Assembly (NCBI RefSeq): GCF_014174355.1
Contig: NZ_JABEQF010000012.1
Coordinates: 1 to 64,000, forward strand
From: Gluconacetobacter azotocaptans
Lineage (GTDB): Bacteria > Pseudomonadota > Alphaproteobacteria > Acetobacterales > Acetobacteraceae
Length of the DNA: 64,000 nucleotides
Direction of reading: 5' to 3'
Of this stretch, positions 46,202-57,762 are shown piece by piece; positions within the stretch are counted from its first letter, which is position 1, and every line of letters starts with the position of its first letter. A program made the translations under genes and the position numbers. The notes beneath the pieces are model-generated. The model saw only the letters and a list, made by a program, of their open reading frames with translations, searched no databases and was not told the origin of the DNA.

Positions 46202-46229
46202 AGCTGGGGTGGGAATGAAGCGTGTCAAG
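46202..46229 (-). promoter_or_regulatory. Putative RpoH (sigma-32) promoter of hsp20
   Basis: On the minus strand CTTGACA, 13 bases, then CCCCAGCT. This compares with the heat-shock consensus CTTGAAA-N13..15-CCCCATNT. Transcription would start near 46195, giving a 5' leader of about 140 nt before the hsp20 ATG. Confidence 0.65.
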
Positions 46230-46344
46230 AGGCGGGGTTTTTCCTTTCCCTCGACTGTCGCCGGCATGATTTCGTTTATTCTGAAATCGTAATGTGACAT
46301 CGTGCGACGACGGAAGCCCCCGGGAACCGAGCGATGGATCAGCA

Positions 46345-47271
46345 ATGACAGACACACGCGATACGCCCTTCGCGGACGGCGCGGCCTATATCGACGGCGC
46401 GTTCATGCCGGTGCGCGACGCGCGCATTCCGATCACCGACTGGGGCTACCGGCGGTCGGATGTCACCTATGATGTGGTCGGCGTCTGGAACGGCAGTTTC
46501 TTCAGGCTGGACGATCACATCGCGCGGTTTCGCCGCTCCATGCAGGCCCTGCGCCTGGACCCTGCCGAGGACGACGCGCGGATCGGGGCCATCCTCAATG
46601 AATGCGTCCGCCTCAGCGGACTGCGGAACGCCTATGTCGCCATGGATTGCCTGCGGGGGCGGCCGCTGCCCGGCCAGCGTTTCCACCCGGCGTCCTGCCG
46701 CAACTACATCGCGGCCTTCGCCATTCCGTGGGTCTGGGTCATTTCGCCCGAGGTCCAGGCGCGCGGCGCGCATCTGATTATTGCGTCCCCCCTGCGAATC
46801 CCCGACCGGTCGGTGGACCCGACCGTCAAGAATTTCCATTGGGGCGACCTGACGCAGGGATTGTTCGAGGCCGGGGACCGGGGAGCCGATACCTGCGTGC
46901 TGCTGGATGCCGACGGCCATGTCACCGAGGGCGCGGGGTTCAACGTCTTCGCCGTCATCGGCGGGGCGGTCGTTACACCCGACCGGGGCGCGCTGGAAGG
47001 GATCACGCGCGCGTCGGTCGCCGAACTGTGCGGCGATCTGGGCCTGGAGTACTGCGAGCGGCCGGTGACGGCGCAGGAACTGCGCGGCGCGGAGGAAATC
47101 TTCCTGTCCACCACCGCCGGCGGGATCATGCCGGTCTCGCGTATCGACAACATCGTGCTGAGCGACGACCGGCCGGGGCCGGTCTCGATGCGGCTGCGCG
47201 ACCTGTTCTGGGCGAAGCGCGCGCAGGGCTGGCACGCCACCCCGGTCGATTACGGCGACGCGGCGCCCTGA
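46345..47271 (+). CDS. Class IV PLP-dependent aminotransferase (branched-chain/D-amino-acid type)
   Basis: 308-residue fold-type IV aminotransferase. PLP-binding Lys162 is in TVKNFHWGDLTQGLFEA. The phosphate-binding VTEGAGFNVFAV and the late FLSTTAGGIMPVSRID are present. Similar enzymes are branched-chain aminotransferases, D-amino-acid transaminases or amine transaminases. The N-terminal WGYRRSDVTYDVVGVW differs from canonical IlvE, so the natural substrate is uncertain. The ATG at 46345 follows the A+T-rich divergent region shared with hsp20. Confidence 0.85.
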   Translation: MTDTRDTPFADGAAYIDGAFMPVRDARIPITDWGYRRSDVTYDVVGVWNGSFFRLDDHIARFRRSMQALRLDPAEDDARIGAILNECVRLSGLRNAYVAMDCLRGRPLPGQRFHPASCRNYIAAFAIPWVWVISPEVQARGAHLIIASPLRIPDRSVDPTVKNFHWGDLTQGLFEAGDRGADTCVLLDADGHVTEGAGFNVFAVIGGAVVTPDRGALEGITRASVAELCGDLGLEYCERPVTAQELRGAEEIFLSTTAGGIMPVSRIDNIVLSDDRPGPVSMRLRDLFWAKRAQGWHATPVDYGDAAP

Positions 47272-47375
47272 CCCGGCCGGGCCGGGGTGGTCTGGTGGAA
47301 ATCGCACAACTGGCCCTGTCCGCCAGGCCGCACGCCCCTACGATCGTGGGGATTTCATCTTCCGGAGGCGCTTCC

Positions 47376-47975
47376 GTGTCCGACTGCCTGCCCCGCCGCC
47401 TGTCCCCCGTCACCCTGACCGGGACACATGTCCAGCTTGTTCCGTTGTCGCCCGCCCATCATGACGGGCTGGTCGAGGCCACGCGGGACGGGTCGTTGTG
47501 GGAACTGTGGTTCACCAGCGTGCCCGACCCCGACGGCATGGCGGCCGAAATCGCCCGGCGGCTGCGTCTGGCGGACGCGGGCACGATGCTGCCCTTCACC
47601 GTGATCAGCCTGCCCGACCGGCGCATCGTGGGCATGACCACCTTCATGAATATCGATCTCGCGGGGCCGCGCGTGGAAATCGGGTCCACCTGGTACGCCC
47701 GCGCGGTACAGCGCACGGCCCTGAACACCGAGGCCAAGCTGCTGCTGCTGGGCCATGCGTTCGACCATCTGGACTGCCTGGCCGTCGAACTGCGCACCCA
47801 TGTCCTCAACCAGCGCAGCCGCCGCGCCATCGAACGCATCGGCGCCCGGCTGGACGGCATTCTGCGCCGTCACATGCGGGCCCAGGACGGCACGGTGCGC
47901 GATACCTGCGTCTACAGCATCACCGCGCCGGACTGGCCGGCGGTGCGTTCGCACCTGCGGTCGCTGCTGGGCTGA
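47376..47975 (+). CDS. RimJ/RimL-family GNAT acetyltransferase
   Basis: 199-residue N-acetyltransferase. The protein shows the RimL-type pattern: LTGTHVQLVPLSPAHHDGL at the N-terminus, IGSTWYARAVQRTALNTEAKLLLLGHAF in the middle and VLNQRSRRAIERIGARLDGILRRH, where the last Gly-Ala/Ile segment binds acetyl-CoA. Substrate is unknown. Translation likely starts at the GTG at 47376, which has GGAGG seven bases upstream. Confidence 0.85.
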   Translation: MSDCLPRRLSPVTLTGTHVQLVPLSPAHHDGLVEATRDGSLWELWFTSVPDPDGMAAEIARRLRLADAGTMLPFTVISLPDRRIVGMTTFMNIDLAGPRVEIGSTWYARAVQRTALNTEAKLLLLGHAFDHLDCLAVELRTHVLNQRSRRAIERIGARLDGILRRHMRAQDGTVRDTCVYSITAPDWPAVRSHLRSLLG

Positions 47976-47992
47976 CGCCTGCCCCCGAAGTC

Positions 47993-48027
47993 GGGCGCTG
48001 CCCTTTGGCGGGTTTCAGGGCGGCGCC
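47993..48027. terminator. Hairpin between convergent genes, partial copy of the hairpin repeat
   Basis: GGGCGCTGCCC and GGGCGGCGCCC form an 11-bp stem with one G-T pair, around the loop TTTGGCGGGTTTCA. The sequence matches the left part of the repeat seen at 31421 and 33094, in the inverted orientation. It serves both the GNAT gene and the convergent asmA gene. Confidence 0.65.
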
Positions 48028-48048
48028 CGGAGGCATGCGCATATCGCC

Positions 48049-50154
48049 CTAGCGGCCCTGCCGCTGTCGGGCCTCCCAGACGGCGCGGATGTGATCGGGG
48101 TCGATCTTCCGGGCGCCGCGTGGCTGGTTGGGAGCGGGAGCCGGTGCGGCGCGCGGGGCGGCCGGCCGGCGTCCGCCGCGCGGATGGCTGAGCGCGCCCG
48201 GCGCGATGCCGGCGGCGGGGTTTTCGTTCGCCGCGCGGACGGCGCGGGCGCAGATCGACGAGTCGCCGACTCCGAACTGGATGGTCGGCAGCAGCGCCAG
48301 GGGCGGCATCAGGAAGCCCAGCCCGGCGGCGGCCGCCGCGCGGCCCACGATCTCGGCCCCGGGCAGGACCGACGGGCTTTTCAGCGGGCCGGTGATATGG
48401 AACGGCCCTGGCAGCGACGCGACCGAAAAATGGACCGAGCGCGTCGTCAGCGCATAGTCGATGGTGTTGCGGCGCAGGTCGATGGTGCCGCGGCCCAGGG
48501 TGCGGCCCTCGCCGGTTTCCAGCAGCAGCGTCCTGGTCGACACCACCCCGTCGCGCAGGGGCAGGTCGGCGATGAAGCACTGCACGTCCGTCCGCTTGGG
48601 GAAGCCCAGCGCGGACAGCACCGCGTTGCCGATCTGCAGGCCCAGCACGTCGGGCACCAGGGCCGAGATGTCGCCGCCCTGGTCCAGCACCAGCGTCAGC
48701 CCGCCATTGCCGCGCGCCAGCAGGCTGGCCACCGAATTGCCCGTGGCCTGCAGGGTGGCATGGCCGCCGATGATGCCCTTCGCGCCCGATCCTGTGGCGG
48801 CCTGCATGATGCGCGAAAGGTCGATATGCGCGAAATCCATGCGCATCCGGGTGGCGAAACCGCCGTCGGTCGGGGTCAGGGTGATGACACTGGCCAATGT
48901 GCCGCTGCCGACGGCGAAATTCAGTCGGCGGACGTCGATCGCGCCGTCCTGGATGGCGATGTCGGCGTCGATATTGTCCAGCGGCGTGCGGCGGTTTTCG
49001 ATATGGTCGCCGCGATAGAGCAGATGCGCGTTGATGGCGCGCAGCTTGGGGATGTTGATCGGCGTGTCGGGCAGCACGTTCGGGTCGGCCTCGGCCGCCT
49101 TCTTCTCCGCCGCCGTGGGTGTCTTGTCGGGGTTGGCCCCGATGAACCCGCCCAGATCCACCAGGTCGACGCGGCGGGAATGCAGGTTGGCCTGCACGAA
49201 GGGCACGGCGGGCTGCGGATCGACGGTGATGGTGCCGTCCAGGTCGCTCGACCCCATTTTTCCGCGCAGGTTGCCGAAGCGGATCGTCTTGCGATCGTAA
49301 TCGAGGGTGCCGGTAATCGAATAATCGGGCGTCCGGGGGATGGGAATGCCGGTCAGCGGGTAGAGCAGGGACATGTCGGGGCCGGAAAAATGAAGGGACA
49401 GTTGCGCGCCTTCGAATTTCAGCGGATTGACGATACTGCCCTTCAGCGTGGCCAGCGTCGGGCCGTTATGCACGGTAAGATCGACGGGATAGGGGTGCGC
49501 GGTGTCCAGCAGCGTCAGCAGCGCGCCGCCGACGAAATGCCCGTCGATCGGCTGCGCGGCATAGCGGCCGCGCGCGTCGGCGACGATCTGGCCCCGTTCG
49601 CCGTCATGCGGCGGCGTGGTGTGCACCGCCAGCATCATGTCCGCGCGCAGCCGGGCATCGGCGATGCGGGCCTGTCCGTCGGTGATGCGCAATTCCCCGA
49701 TATCGGGAAGGGCAGGGCTGCCGCCCGAGCCTTTCGACGCGCCGAATACGGCATTGGTGCTGCCGTCGGCGCGGCGGACGACGTCCAGCCGGGGGGCGTC
49801 GAACGCCACCAGGGGCAGCGTGACCGCGCGATGCCGGATATAGCGCCAGACGTCGAACGAAACGCTGGCATGGCGCGCGGTGGCGAAGGGCTGCTTCTCG
49901 TCCTCGAACCCCTTGGGCTGGGCAATAGTCAGGTCGTCGACCGTGGCCGTGACGACGCGCCCCAGCCGGACATGCAGATGGGAAATCGTGGTCGGGCGCC
50001 CCAGCGCGGCGCTGGCGCGGGAATTGACCATCGGCACGAACCAGTCCCACGACCACAGCAGCACGATGAGGACGCCGAGCAGGAGCAGCGCGCCGAGGCC
50101 CACGCCAAGGATCCTGCCTGTGCGAAATCGGGGGGAGGGGTGGGCATCGGCCAT
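48049..50154 (-). CDS. AsmA-family envelope protein
   Basis: 701-residue protein with one N-terminal membrane anchor (~15-38, ILGVGLGALLLLGVLIVLLW) and a long periplasmic AsmA/VPS13-like region of repeating beta-sheet segments (RASAALGRPTTISHLHVRLG and onward). It ends with the AsmA C-terminal domain (LNFAVGSGTL..., IMQAATGSGAKGIIGGHATLQATG). The tail (~625-701) is Pro/Ala/Arg-rich. AsmA-like proteins carry phospholipids between membranes; that is known for the family but not tested here. Confidence 0.87.
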   Translation of the reverse strand: MADAHPSPRFRTGRILGVGLGALLLLGVLIVLLWSWDWFVPMVNSRASAALGRPTTISHLHVRLGRVVTATVDDLTIAQPKGFEDEKQPFATARHASVSFDVWRYIRHRAVTLPLVAFDAPRLDVVRRADGSTNAVFGASKGSGGSPALPDIGELRITDGQARIADARLRADMMLAVHTTPPHDGERGQIVADARGRYAAQPIDGHFVGGALLTLLDTAHPYPVDLTVHNGPTLATLKGSIVNPLKFEGAQLSLHFSGPDMSLLYPLTGIPIPRTPDYSITGTLDYDRKTIRFGNLRGKMGSSDLDGTITVDPQPAVPFVQANLHSRRVDLVDLGGFIGANPDKTPTAAEKKAAEADPNVLPDTPINIPKLRAINAHLLYRGDHIENRRTPLDNIDADIAIQDGAIDVRRLNFAVGSGTLASVITLTPTDGGFATRMRMDFAHIDLSRIMQAATGSGAKGIIGGHATLQATGNSVASLLARGNGGLTLVLDQGGDISALVPDVLGLQIGNAVLSALGFPKRTDVQCFIADLPLRDGVVSTRTLLLETGEGRTLGRGTIDLRRNTIDYALTTRSVHFSVASLPGPFHITGPLKSPSVLPGAEIVGRAAAAAGLGFLMPPLALLPTIQFGVGDSSICARAVRAANENPAAGIAPGALSHPRGGRRPAAPRAAPAPAPNQPRGARKIDPDHIRAVWEARQRQGR

Positions 50155-50769
50155 GGCGGAACCGCCTTCCTTCTGCGTCGGGGCCCGTCATGCGTCCTGT
50201 ACCGCCTGTATCGCGCGGGACGGAAGGATGGCGGGCCGGGCCGTAGAGCGGCCGGTGTTGCTGTGCGTTCCCATGCCTAACGCATTGGGATCGCAGCCGG
50301 TTGCGTCCTGCGGCGCGTGCCCCCGCCGTGCCTCGCCGCGCACGTGATGCCATCGACAACAGCAAAGACGCAGATGGCGGGACAGGTCGGACTTTGCCCC
50401 GAGGCGTCGGAACGCCGCATTGTGATCGCGTCCTTGATGCGGGGCAAGGGATGTCGGTGCTAAGGTCTATCGGCGAGGCAGGACAGCGCGGAACGCGATG
50501 TCCTGCCTTGGCGTGGCGTGTTCATGCGACCCGCACGCCGATTAACGTCCGCCCAAGACGACGCGGGAGAAAATATCCAGGTTGACGCGGTCAACATGCT
50601 TATCGGCGGTGCGTACACGCGTGCCGGGTCGACCGTGGGGGGCCGTTTTAAAAGCAGGTATGTCGGGCGCGCGCATCTCCAGCCTTCGGCGAGGGAGATG
50701 CGTCGGATCGTCGGCAGGCCCACTTTTAAGACAGCCTCTTGCTTCGCGCGCTCATGATGGAGGCAGGAC
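50155..50769. other. 615-base gene-poor region before the accessory block
   Basis: No convincing gene. The first half is G+C-rich like the AsmA side; the second half becomes more A+T-rich as the accessory genes begin. It contains the inverted repeat at 50476-50508 and, at its end, GGAGG nine bases before the GH63 ATG. This may be the boundary of a transferred segment. Confidence 0.55.
50476..50508. repeat. Inverted repeat at the edge of the accessory block
   Basis: Perfect 10-bp arms AGGCAGGACA and TGTCCTGCCT with a 13-nt loop. It is not adjacent to a gene end, so it is not an obvious terminator. It may be a regulatory site or a recombination scar. Confidence 0.45.
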
Positions 50770-53508
<2,739 letters not shown>

Positions 53509-53635
53509 CAGCCTGTCTGGAAATCCGGTCTGGCGCGACCCGACGCGCCCGTGCCAGGGCGCTCGCGGTGCCGGACCAGATCATGGATGCCGCCATTTGC
53601 GGTATGGTCCGATAGATGAAATTTATGGAGAAACA

Positions 53636-54106
53636 TTACTTCATGGACACCACCAGGGCGTCGCCGCCCATACTGAGCATGAGGCCCGCGCGCTTGGCAC
53701 GCAGGTGCATGATGACGCCGGCCTCGTTCTGTAGCCACATTTCGCCGGCACTTGCCGTCCCAACGGCAAAGCCATAACGCGCACGGCCATAAGTTCCTGG
53801 AAATTTCCGAATATCTTGAAGGTTGAAAACCTCTCCGGTGGCGTCGACGGACGAAACACCGAACCCACCAATACCAAGACCGCCGAATTTCAGGGGATAG
53901 GTTTTCCCCCGGAAGGTAATGGTGCCATTTCCACCACCACCACTGCCGACGAACGCGACCTGAAACTCCCGCAACCTGACGTAAGCATCCGGGGTGCGCC
54001 CGGACTGGCTGGTGTGCTGTTCCTTCGAATCGCCCGCGCACCCACCGAGCGAAATGGCCGGCGTGGTGAGGAGTGCTACGATTACGAACCATTTTCTGAC
54101 GCGCAT
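53636..54106 (-). CDS. Small lipoprotein of unknown function
   Basis: 156 residues with a lipoprotein signal ending at SLGGC (Cys23). The mature part has a beta-rich domain starting REFQVAFVGSGGGGNG, with a Gly-rich turn, then FGGLGIGGFGVSSVDATGEVFNL and WLQNEAGVIMHLRAKRAGLML. It has a faint pattern similarity to periplasmic EipA-type proteins, but I do not recognise the family. The ATG at 54106 gives the best signal; GTG at 54112 is also in frame. It lies downstream of the membrane protein gene on the same strand. Confidence 0.7.
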   Translation of the reverse strand: MRVRKWFVIVALLTTPAISLGGCAGDSKEQHTSQSGRTPDAYVRLREFQVAFVGSGGGGNGTITFRGKTYPLKFGGLGIGGFGVSSVDATGEVFNLQDIRKFPGTYGRARYGFAVGTASAGEMWLQNEAGVIMHLRAKRAGLMLSMGGDALVVSMK

Positions 54107-54246
54107 TGACACAACACGATCCTTACAGCGTTCATGTCCGTGGTCGAACTGGACACGCTTGACGCCACCCGGTCAAAACGCTGCGGGTAAACGCGTTCAG
54201 GTCCTCGATGGTTGAAGTGTTCACACACATATGACCCTCACCGCGA

Positions 54247-54939
54247 TCATGCTCCTCTCGTTTCGGTAGAGGACTGTCCGGGAGCCGCCGCCGAGAGACT
54301 GCGAATCAGGGCATTCATCTCGCTGTGTACGGCCGTCTTCGGGTCGAGCAGTTCATCGGCCGTATGTGTGTCGATCAATCGTCCGAGCTTTACCAGGGTT
54401 TTGAACCGCATCCGGTGCGCCTCCTTCAATGCGGTCGGTCGTCTGATGAACAGAATTCTGAAAAGTTCTCCGTCACCGAACAGCGTGGAGAGTTCGGAAA
54501 TATACGTGTAGATTAGAAACAGAACCGCGATCCAGATCTGGATCGCGAAAAAACGGTTCCACGTAAAATGGGTCGCGATATATGCCAGCAGTCCGTCTGG
54601 CCGACCACCATGGAGCAGAAATTCTATCAACTTTTCCAGGAAGCGCGCTATGGCGACGACCGTGAAGTAGATTCCGCTTTTGAAGAGCACCGACTGAATC
54701 AAAGGCGCGGAGTTGAGATGATGGAAAAATGGCAAGGCGTTCGCCACCAACACCGCCTTCCCGACGACCAGGGCTGCTGTCGTCGCGATCAAATAGCTGG
54801 ATAAATGGATCTGATAATCGCCCAGAAGTAGATTGGTGGTAAACAATATTAGATTGAATCCTATGCCAAAGAATATCGTGGGAGGCAGGATTTTCTTGAA
54901 TTCTCTGAATATGAACGAAAATACCGCAGACGTAGTCAT
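54247..54939 (-). CDS. Unrecognised four-span membrane protein
   Basis: 230-residue protein. Hydrophobic segments are at about 17-40 (ILPPTIFFGIGFNLILF), 47-66 (SYLIATTAALVVGKAVLV), 82-103 and 125-147 (FFAIQIWIAVLFLIYTYI), followed by a cytoplasmic C-terminal helical region (ELFRILFIRRPTALKEAHRM) rich in charged residues. Codon use is A+T-richer than the window average. I do not recognise the family. Its gene and the lipoprotein gene probably form an operon. Confidence 0.65.
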   Translation of the reverse strand: MTTSAVFSFIFREFKKILPPTIFFGIGFNLILFTTNLLLGDYQIHLSSYLIATTAALVVGKAVLVANALPFFHHLNSAPLIQSVLFKSGIYFTVVAIARFLEKLIEFLLHGGRPDGLLAYIATHFTWNRFFAIQIWIAVLFLIYTYISELSTLFGDGELFRILFIRRPTALKEAHRMRFKTLVKLGRLIDTHTADELLDPKTAVHSEMNALIRSLSAAAPGQSSTETRGA

Positions 54940-55372
54940 GGAATGTCGTCCTTGATACGAGATGTCGTAAGAGCCTGTTTGAAAATGCGCGCTGGCGGCG
55001 ATCCGACGCGCGTTTTCTGCGCTTCGATGCTCACGGCCGATAAGGCCGCTCCGCTTCGGTGCTCAAAAACACACGCCGGGCGCTTCACTGCGTTCCGCTT
55101 TCGCTCGCCAGCCCACATTTTCAAACAGGCTCTAATATCTGCTTCAAGTGAGATGAGGATAAATGAGGCGGTACGTCGTCAAGTCGCGTGCGGACCCGTC
55201 ATGACAAATATGTGCTTCATCGGAATTTGTAAGTGGTGGCAATTTTTCCATCGGTATTTTTTGCGGGAACGTCCATGAATCATTTGAAATATCCAGCCCT
55301 GGAAAGGTAAGAGGTTCTGATCCTGTTCTGACAAGCCGTGCCGCACAACGCCCCCGTAACTGGAGAGATCGG
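54940..55372. other. 433-base region carrying the 162-bp element
   Basis: It separates the minus-strand membrane protein gene from the plus-strand DUF4239 gene. It holds the MITE-like element at 54971-55132 and then A+T-rich sequence that probably contains the promoter of the DUF4239 gene. No gene is recognisable. Confidence 0.6.
54971..55132. mobile_element. 162-bp MITE-like element with TAA target duplication
   Basis: Perfect 17-bp terminal inverted repeats GAGCCTGTTTGAAAATG, extended by GCTGGC/GCCAGC after a 3-base mismatch. It is flanked by TAA at 54968-54970 and 55133-55135. It has no gene. Thirty bases just inside the left end (aaatgcgcgctggcggcgat with ccgacgcgcg) are identical to the element at 23120-23178. 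The terminal GAGCCTG and TNA target fit IS5-family (IS1031-like) ends. Confidence 0.72.
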
Positions 55373-56182
55373 ATGATCCTGCTGTTCTTTCGGCACCTGT
55401 TCGCACAGGGGTTCATTGTGGCAGGTTTTTTTTTATTTCTGTCGTTCACGCTTTCTGCGGAAATCGGTTACCGCCTCGGGCGGCATGTCGCTGCGTCGAA
55501 GCCGGAGAATGAAGCGGATATCACGATAAGTTCCACGCTGACGTCCGGAATGGTCGGTTTGCTTGCGTTCACCCTGGGCTTGTCCATCAATTTTGCACAA
55601 AATCGCTTCGAGGCCCGTCGCGACCTGGTGCTGGCGGAGGCAAATGCCATTGGAACGGCATGGCTGCGGACGAAGTTGATGGATGATGCGACAGCGCTCA
55701 CGCTGGGCGACAGGATCGAAGACTATGCCCATGTCAGGCTGGCCTTCACGATCACCGAGTCGGATGCCGATGTCCCGGGCCTGATCGGGCGAACGAATGC
55801 GCTGCAGGCGGAGATATGGCAATCGGCGCAGGCCATGGCGCACCGTTCGCCGAACCCGATCACGACAGCATTGATTACCGCACTGAATGACATGTTCGAC
55901 GTTTCAGCGTCTCAGCAGTTTGCGTATGAGAGCCGGGTGCCGCCGAATCTCCTGCTCATGCTCTATGGTGGGGCGATCGTGACGATCGGCGCCCTGGGGT
56001 ACCAACTGGGTCTTGCCGGCAATCGTCAGGTCGTGCTGACCACGCTTTTATTGATGATGTGGTCAAGTGGCATGCTCCTGATCGCGGACTTGAATCAGCC
56101 CCGTATGGGAAGCATCCGGGCAGACGCCGCGCCGCTCATATGGACCATCCGGGGATTCGGCGCAAAGCCGCAGGTGCGTTGA
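55373..56182 (+). CDS. DUF4239-like membrane protein
   Basis: 269-residue protein with an N-terminal signal-anchor segment (~8-30) and a second hydrophobic stretch (TSGMVGLLAFTLGLSINFAQ, ~57-77). A conserved cytoplasmic or periplasmic core, NRFEARRDLVLAEANAIGTAWLRTKL, follows, then two C-terminal segments (~207-228 and ~233-250). The pattern GLLAFTLGLSINFAQNRFEARR fits the DUF4239 (bestrophin-like) family. No experimental role is known to me. It is part of the accessory block with A+T-richer codons. Confidence 0.78.
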   Translation: MILLFFRHLFAQGFIVAGFFLFLSFTLSAEIGYRLGRHVAASKPENEADITISSTLTSGMVGLLAFTLGLSINFAQNRFEARRDLVLAEANAIGTAWLRTKLMDDATALTLGDRIEDYAHVRLAFTITESDADVPGLIGRTNALQAEIWQSAQAMAHRSPNPITTALITALNDMFDVSASQQFAYESRVPPNLLLMLYGGAIVTIGALGYQLGLAGNRQVVLTTLLLMMWSSGMLLIADLNQPRMGSIRADAAPLIWTIRGFGAKPQVR

Positions 56183-56242
56183 TCGGATAACGCTCGGCGG
56201 GAGCATGGTTTCATGCCTGGGTGGTTTGGTGAAGATGAGTCA

Positions 56243-57478
56243 TTAAATCGGTGGGGCCTTTGCCCACGGGTACCCGGCGCGACCCCGCCGGTAGCCGTAA
56301 TCGAACAGCGCCCGCATGTACTTCTGGTCGAACGGCTTGGGCGGCTTCAGGTCGAAATCGGAACCGATATAAGCGAGATTGTAGCCGATATCGTCGTGCC
56401 GGGTCGTGTTATAGAGGCGGATCACGTCATTGATGCCGCTTGCCGTAATCATCGTGGCGATCGCGCGTCCGGCGATTCCCAGTGTGCGTCGTTCCGTGGT
56501 GGCCCATTCGGGGTCGAGGCGGCCGTTACGGATAATATAGGCGTTCGCGGAAAGGACATGTTGGCCGGATGCCATGCGCAGACGCCGCTGTCGCGTCAAG
56601 GCCGACGGGTACAGGAACGCCTGTGCGAAGGCGCCGCCGTCCACATGCATTTCCTGATATGGCTTTCCATCCAGAACGACGTTGAACATGGTGGGTGGAA
56701 ACGCGCCAGGAATGGCGGACGAGGCCAGCAGGATGCGACGGATGGTATCCAGGGCCCGTGGATGTCCGCTTCCGGCAATCGCGCCGATATTCCAGATCAC
56801 CGGCTGTTGGGCGTCGAGGTTGGTTGTCCCGACGAATAGCAGTCGTCCGCCGGCATAGGCCTTTGCCAACGCGTTCAGCATGTTTTCGTCCAGGTAAGTG
56901 GAGATGGTCTTGAACAGTGGGGCATTGTCGCTCATCGCATCGTTAAAGAACGCCGCGGTGAAAAAGCGTCTCAACAGCACGTGGGCCGGGGTGAGTTCAG
57001 TGTAGACGGCGCGCAATGGCCCGTCGTAGCTGGAGCCCAGATAGGCGAAGGGCGCGGTCAGCGCACCGGTGCTCACGCCTGTGACAAGTTCGAACGTCGG
57101 TCGTGTACCCCGCTCGGACCAGCCGCACAGCAGGCCTGCGCCGAAGGCGCCATTTTCTCCGCCACCGGACACTGCCAGGAGTTGCAGTTCCGGCAGCGAC
57201 GCGGTCGAGGCGAGATTTTGTGCCACCCGCATGCGCTCCAGGGCGGCCATGACCTCAATTTCCAGCGGCCCCGTTCCGTAAAAAGGAAAGAAGCGTTCGT
57301 TCGGTAATCCGAGTACGCTGGCCTGGAGGGTCCGCGCCAGCGGCACCGCGGTCCCACGCATCGGAAAGCTGCACCCTGCCAACAGGGCAGCGGCCGCGCC
57401 TCCGCCGGCAAGACCGAAAAGGCTTCGACGTGACTGTAATGCATGCACGCCGCCGCCGGAATGCTGTCCTATGACCAT
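56243..57478 (-). CDS. Patatin-like phospholipase with Tat lipoprotein signal
   Basis: 411-residue lipase-like protein. The N-terminus has twin arginines (SRRSLFGLAGGG, Arg17-Arg18) followed by a lipobox LLAGC (Cys36), suggesting Tat export and lipidation. Patatin features are the oxyanion-type AVSGGGENGAFGAG, the nucleophile elbow GVSTG (GxSxG), and the DGG in HVDGGAF that holds the catalytic Asp. The enzyme probably cleaves acyl groups of phospholipids or similar esters on the periplasmic or outer-membrane face. Confidence 0.88.
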   Translation of the reverse strand: MVIGQHSGGGVHALQSRRSLFGLAGGGAAAALLAGCSFPMRGTAVPLARTLQASVLGLPNERFFPFYGTGPLEIEVMAALERMRVAQNLASTASLPELQLLAVSGGGENGAFGAGLLCGWSERGTRPTFELVTGVSTGALTAPFAYLGSSYDGPLRAVYTELTPAHVLLRRFFTAAFFNDAMSDNAPLFKTISTYLDENMLNALAKAYAGGRLLFVGTTNLDAQQPVIWNIGAIAGSGHPRALDTIRRILLASSAIPGAFPPTMFNVVLDGKPYQEMHVDGGAFAQAFLYPSALTRQRRLRMASGQHVLSANAYIIRNGRLDPEWATTERRTLGIAGRAIATMITASGINDVIRLYNTTRHDDIGYNLAYIGSDFDLKPPKPFDQKYMRALFDYGYRRGRAGYPWAKAPPI

Positions 57479-57762
57479 TCTCAACCTCGTGCCGGCGTGA
57501 CGCTTCTGGCCATCTCCGTCAGCAAAACGGCGGACGGCGGCGCACCATCCGCTGTTGCGATAGGCCTGAGACAATCCTGCTACAGCGCGGACCGCAGCCG
57601 GGAAGTTTCCTGAAGGTTTGGTATGTCATGTAACGATGCCTCGATAACCCCCGGGTACCTTGAGCGGTCGCCTGGATCGAGCATCGATGGCGGCTCCGAC
57701 GTCACCCTCGGGGGCGGCGTCAGAGTTCGCGGGCGTGGGGCCGTCCTGGCTCCTGGTCGTGG

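Noticed and set aside
50301-50585. Short frames in the 615-base region before the GH63 gene
   Set aside because: No ribosome-binding site, no recognisable similarity, and composition changes through the frame.
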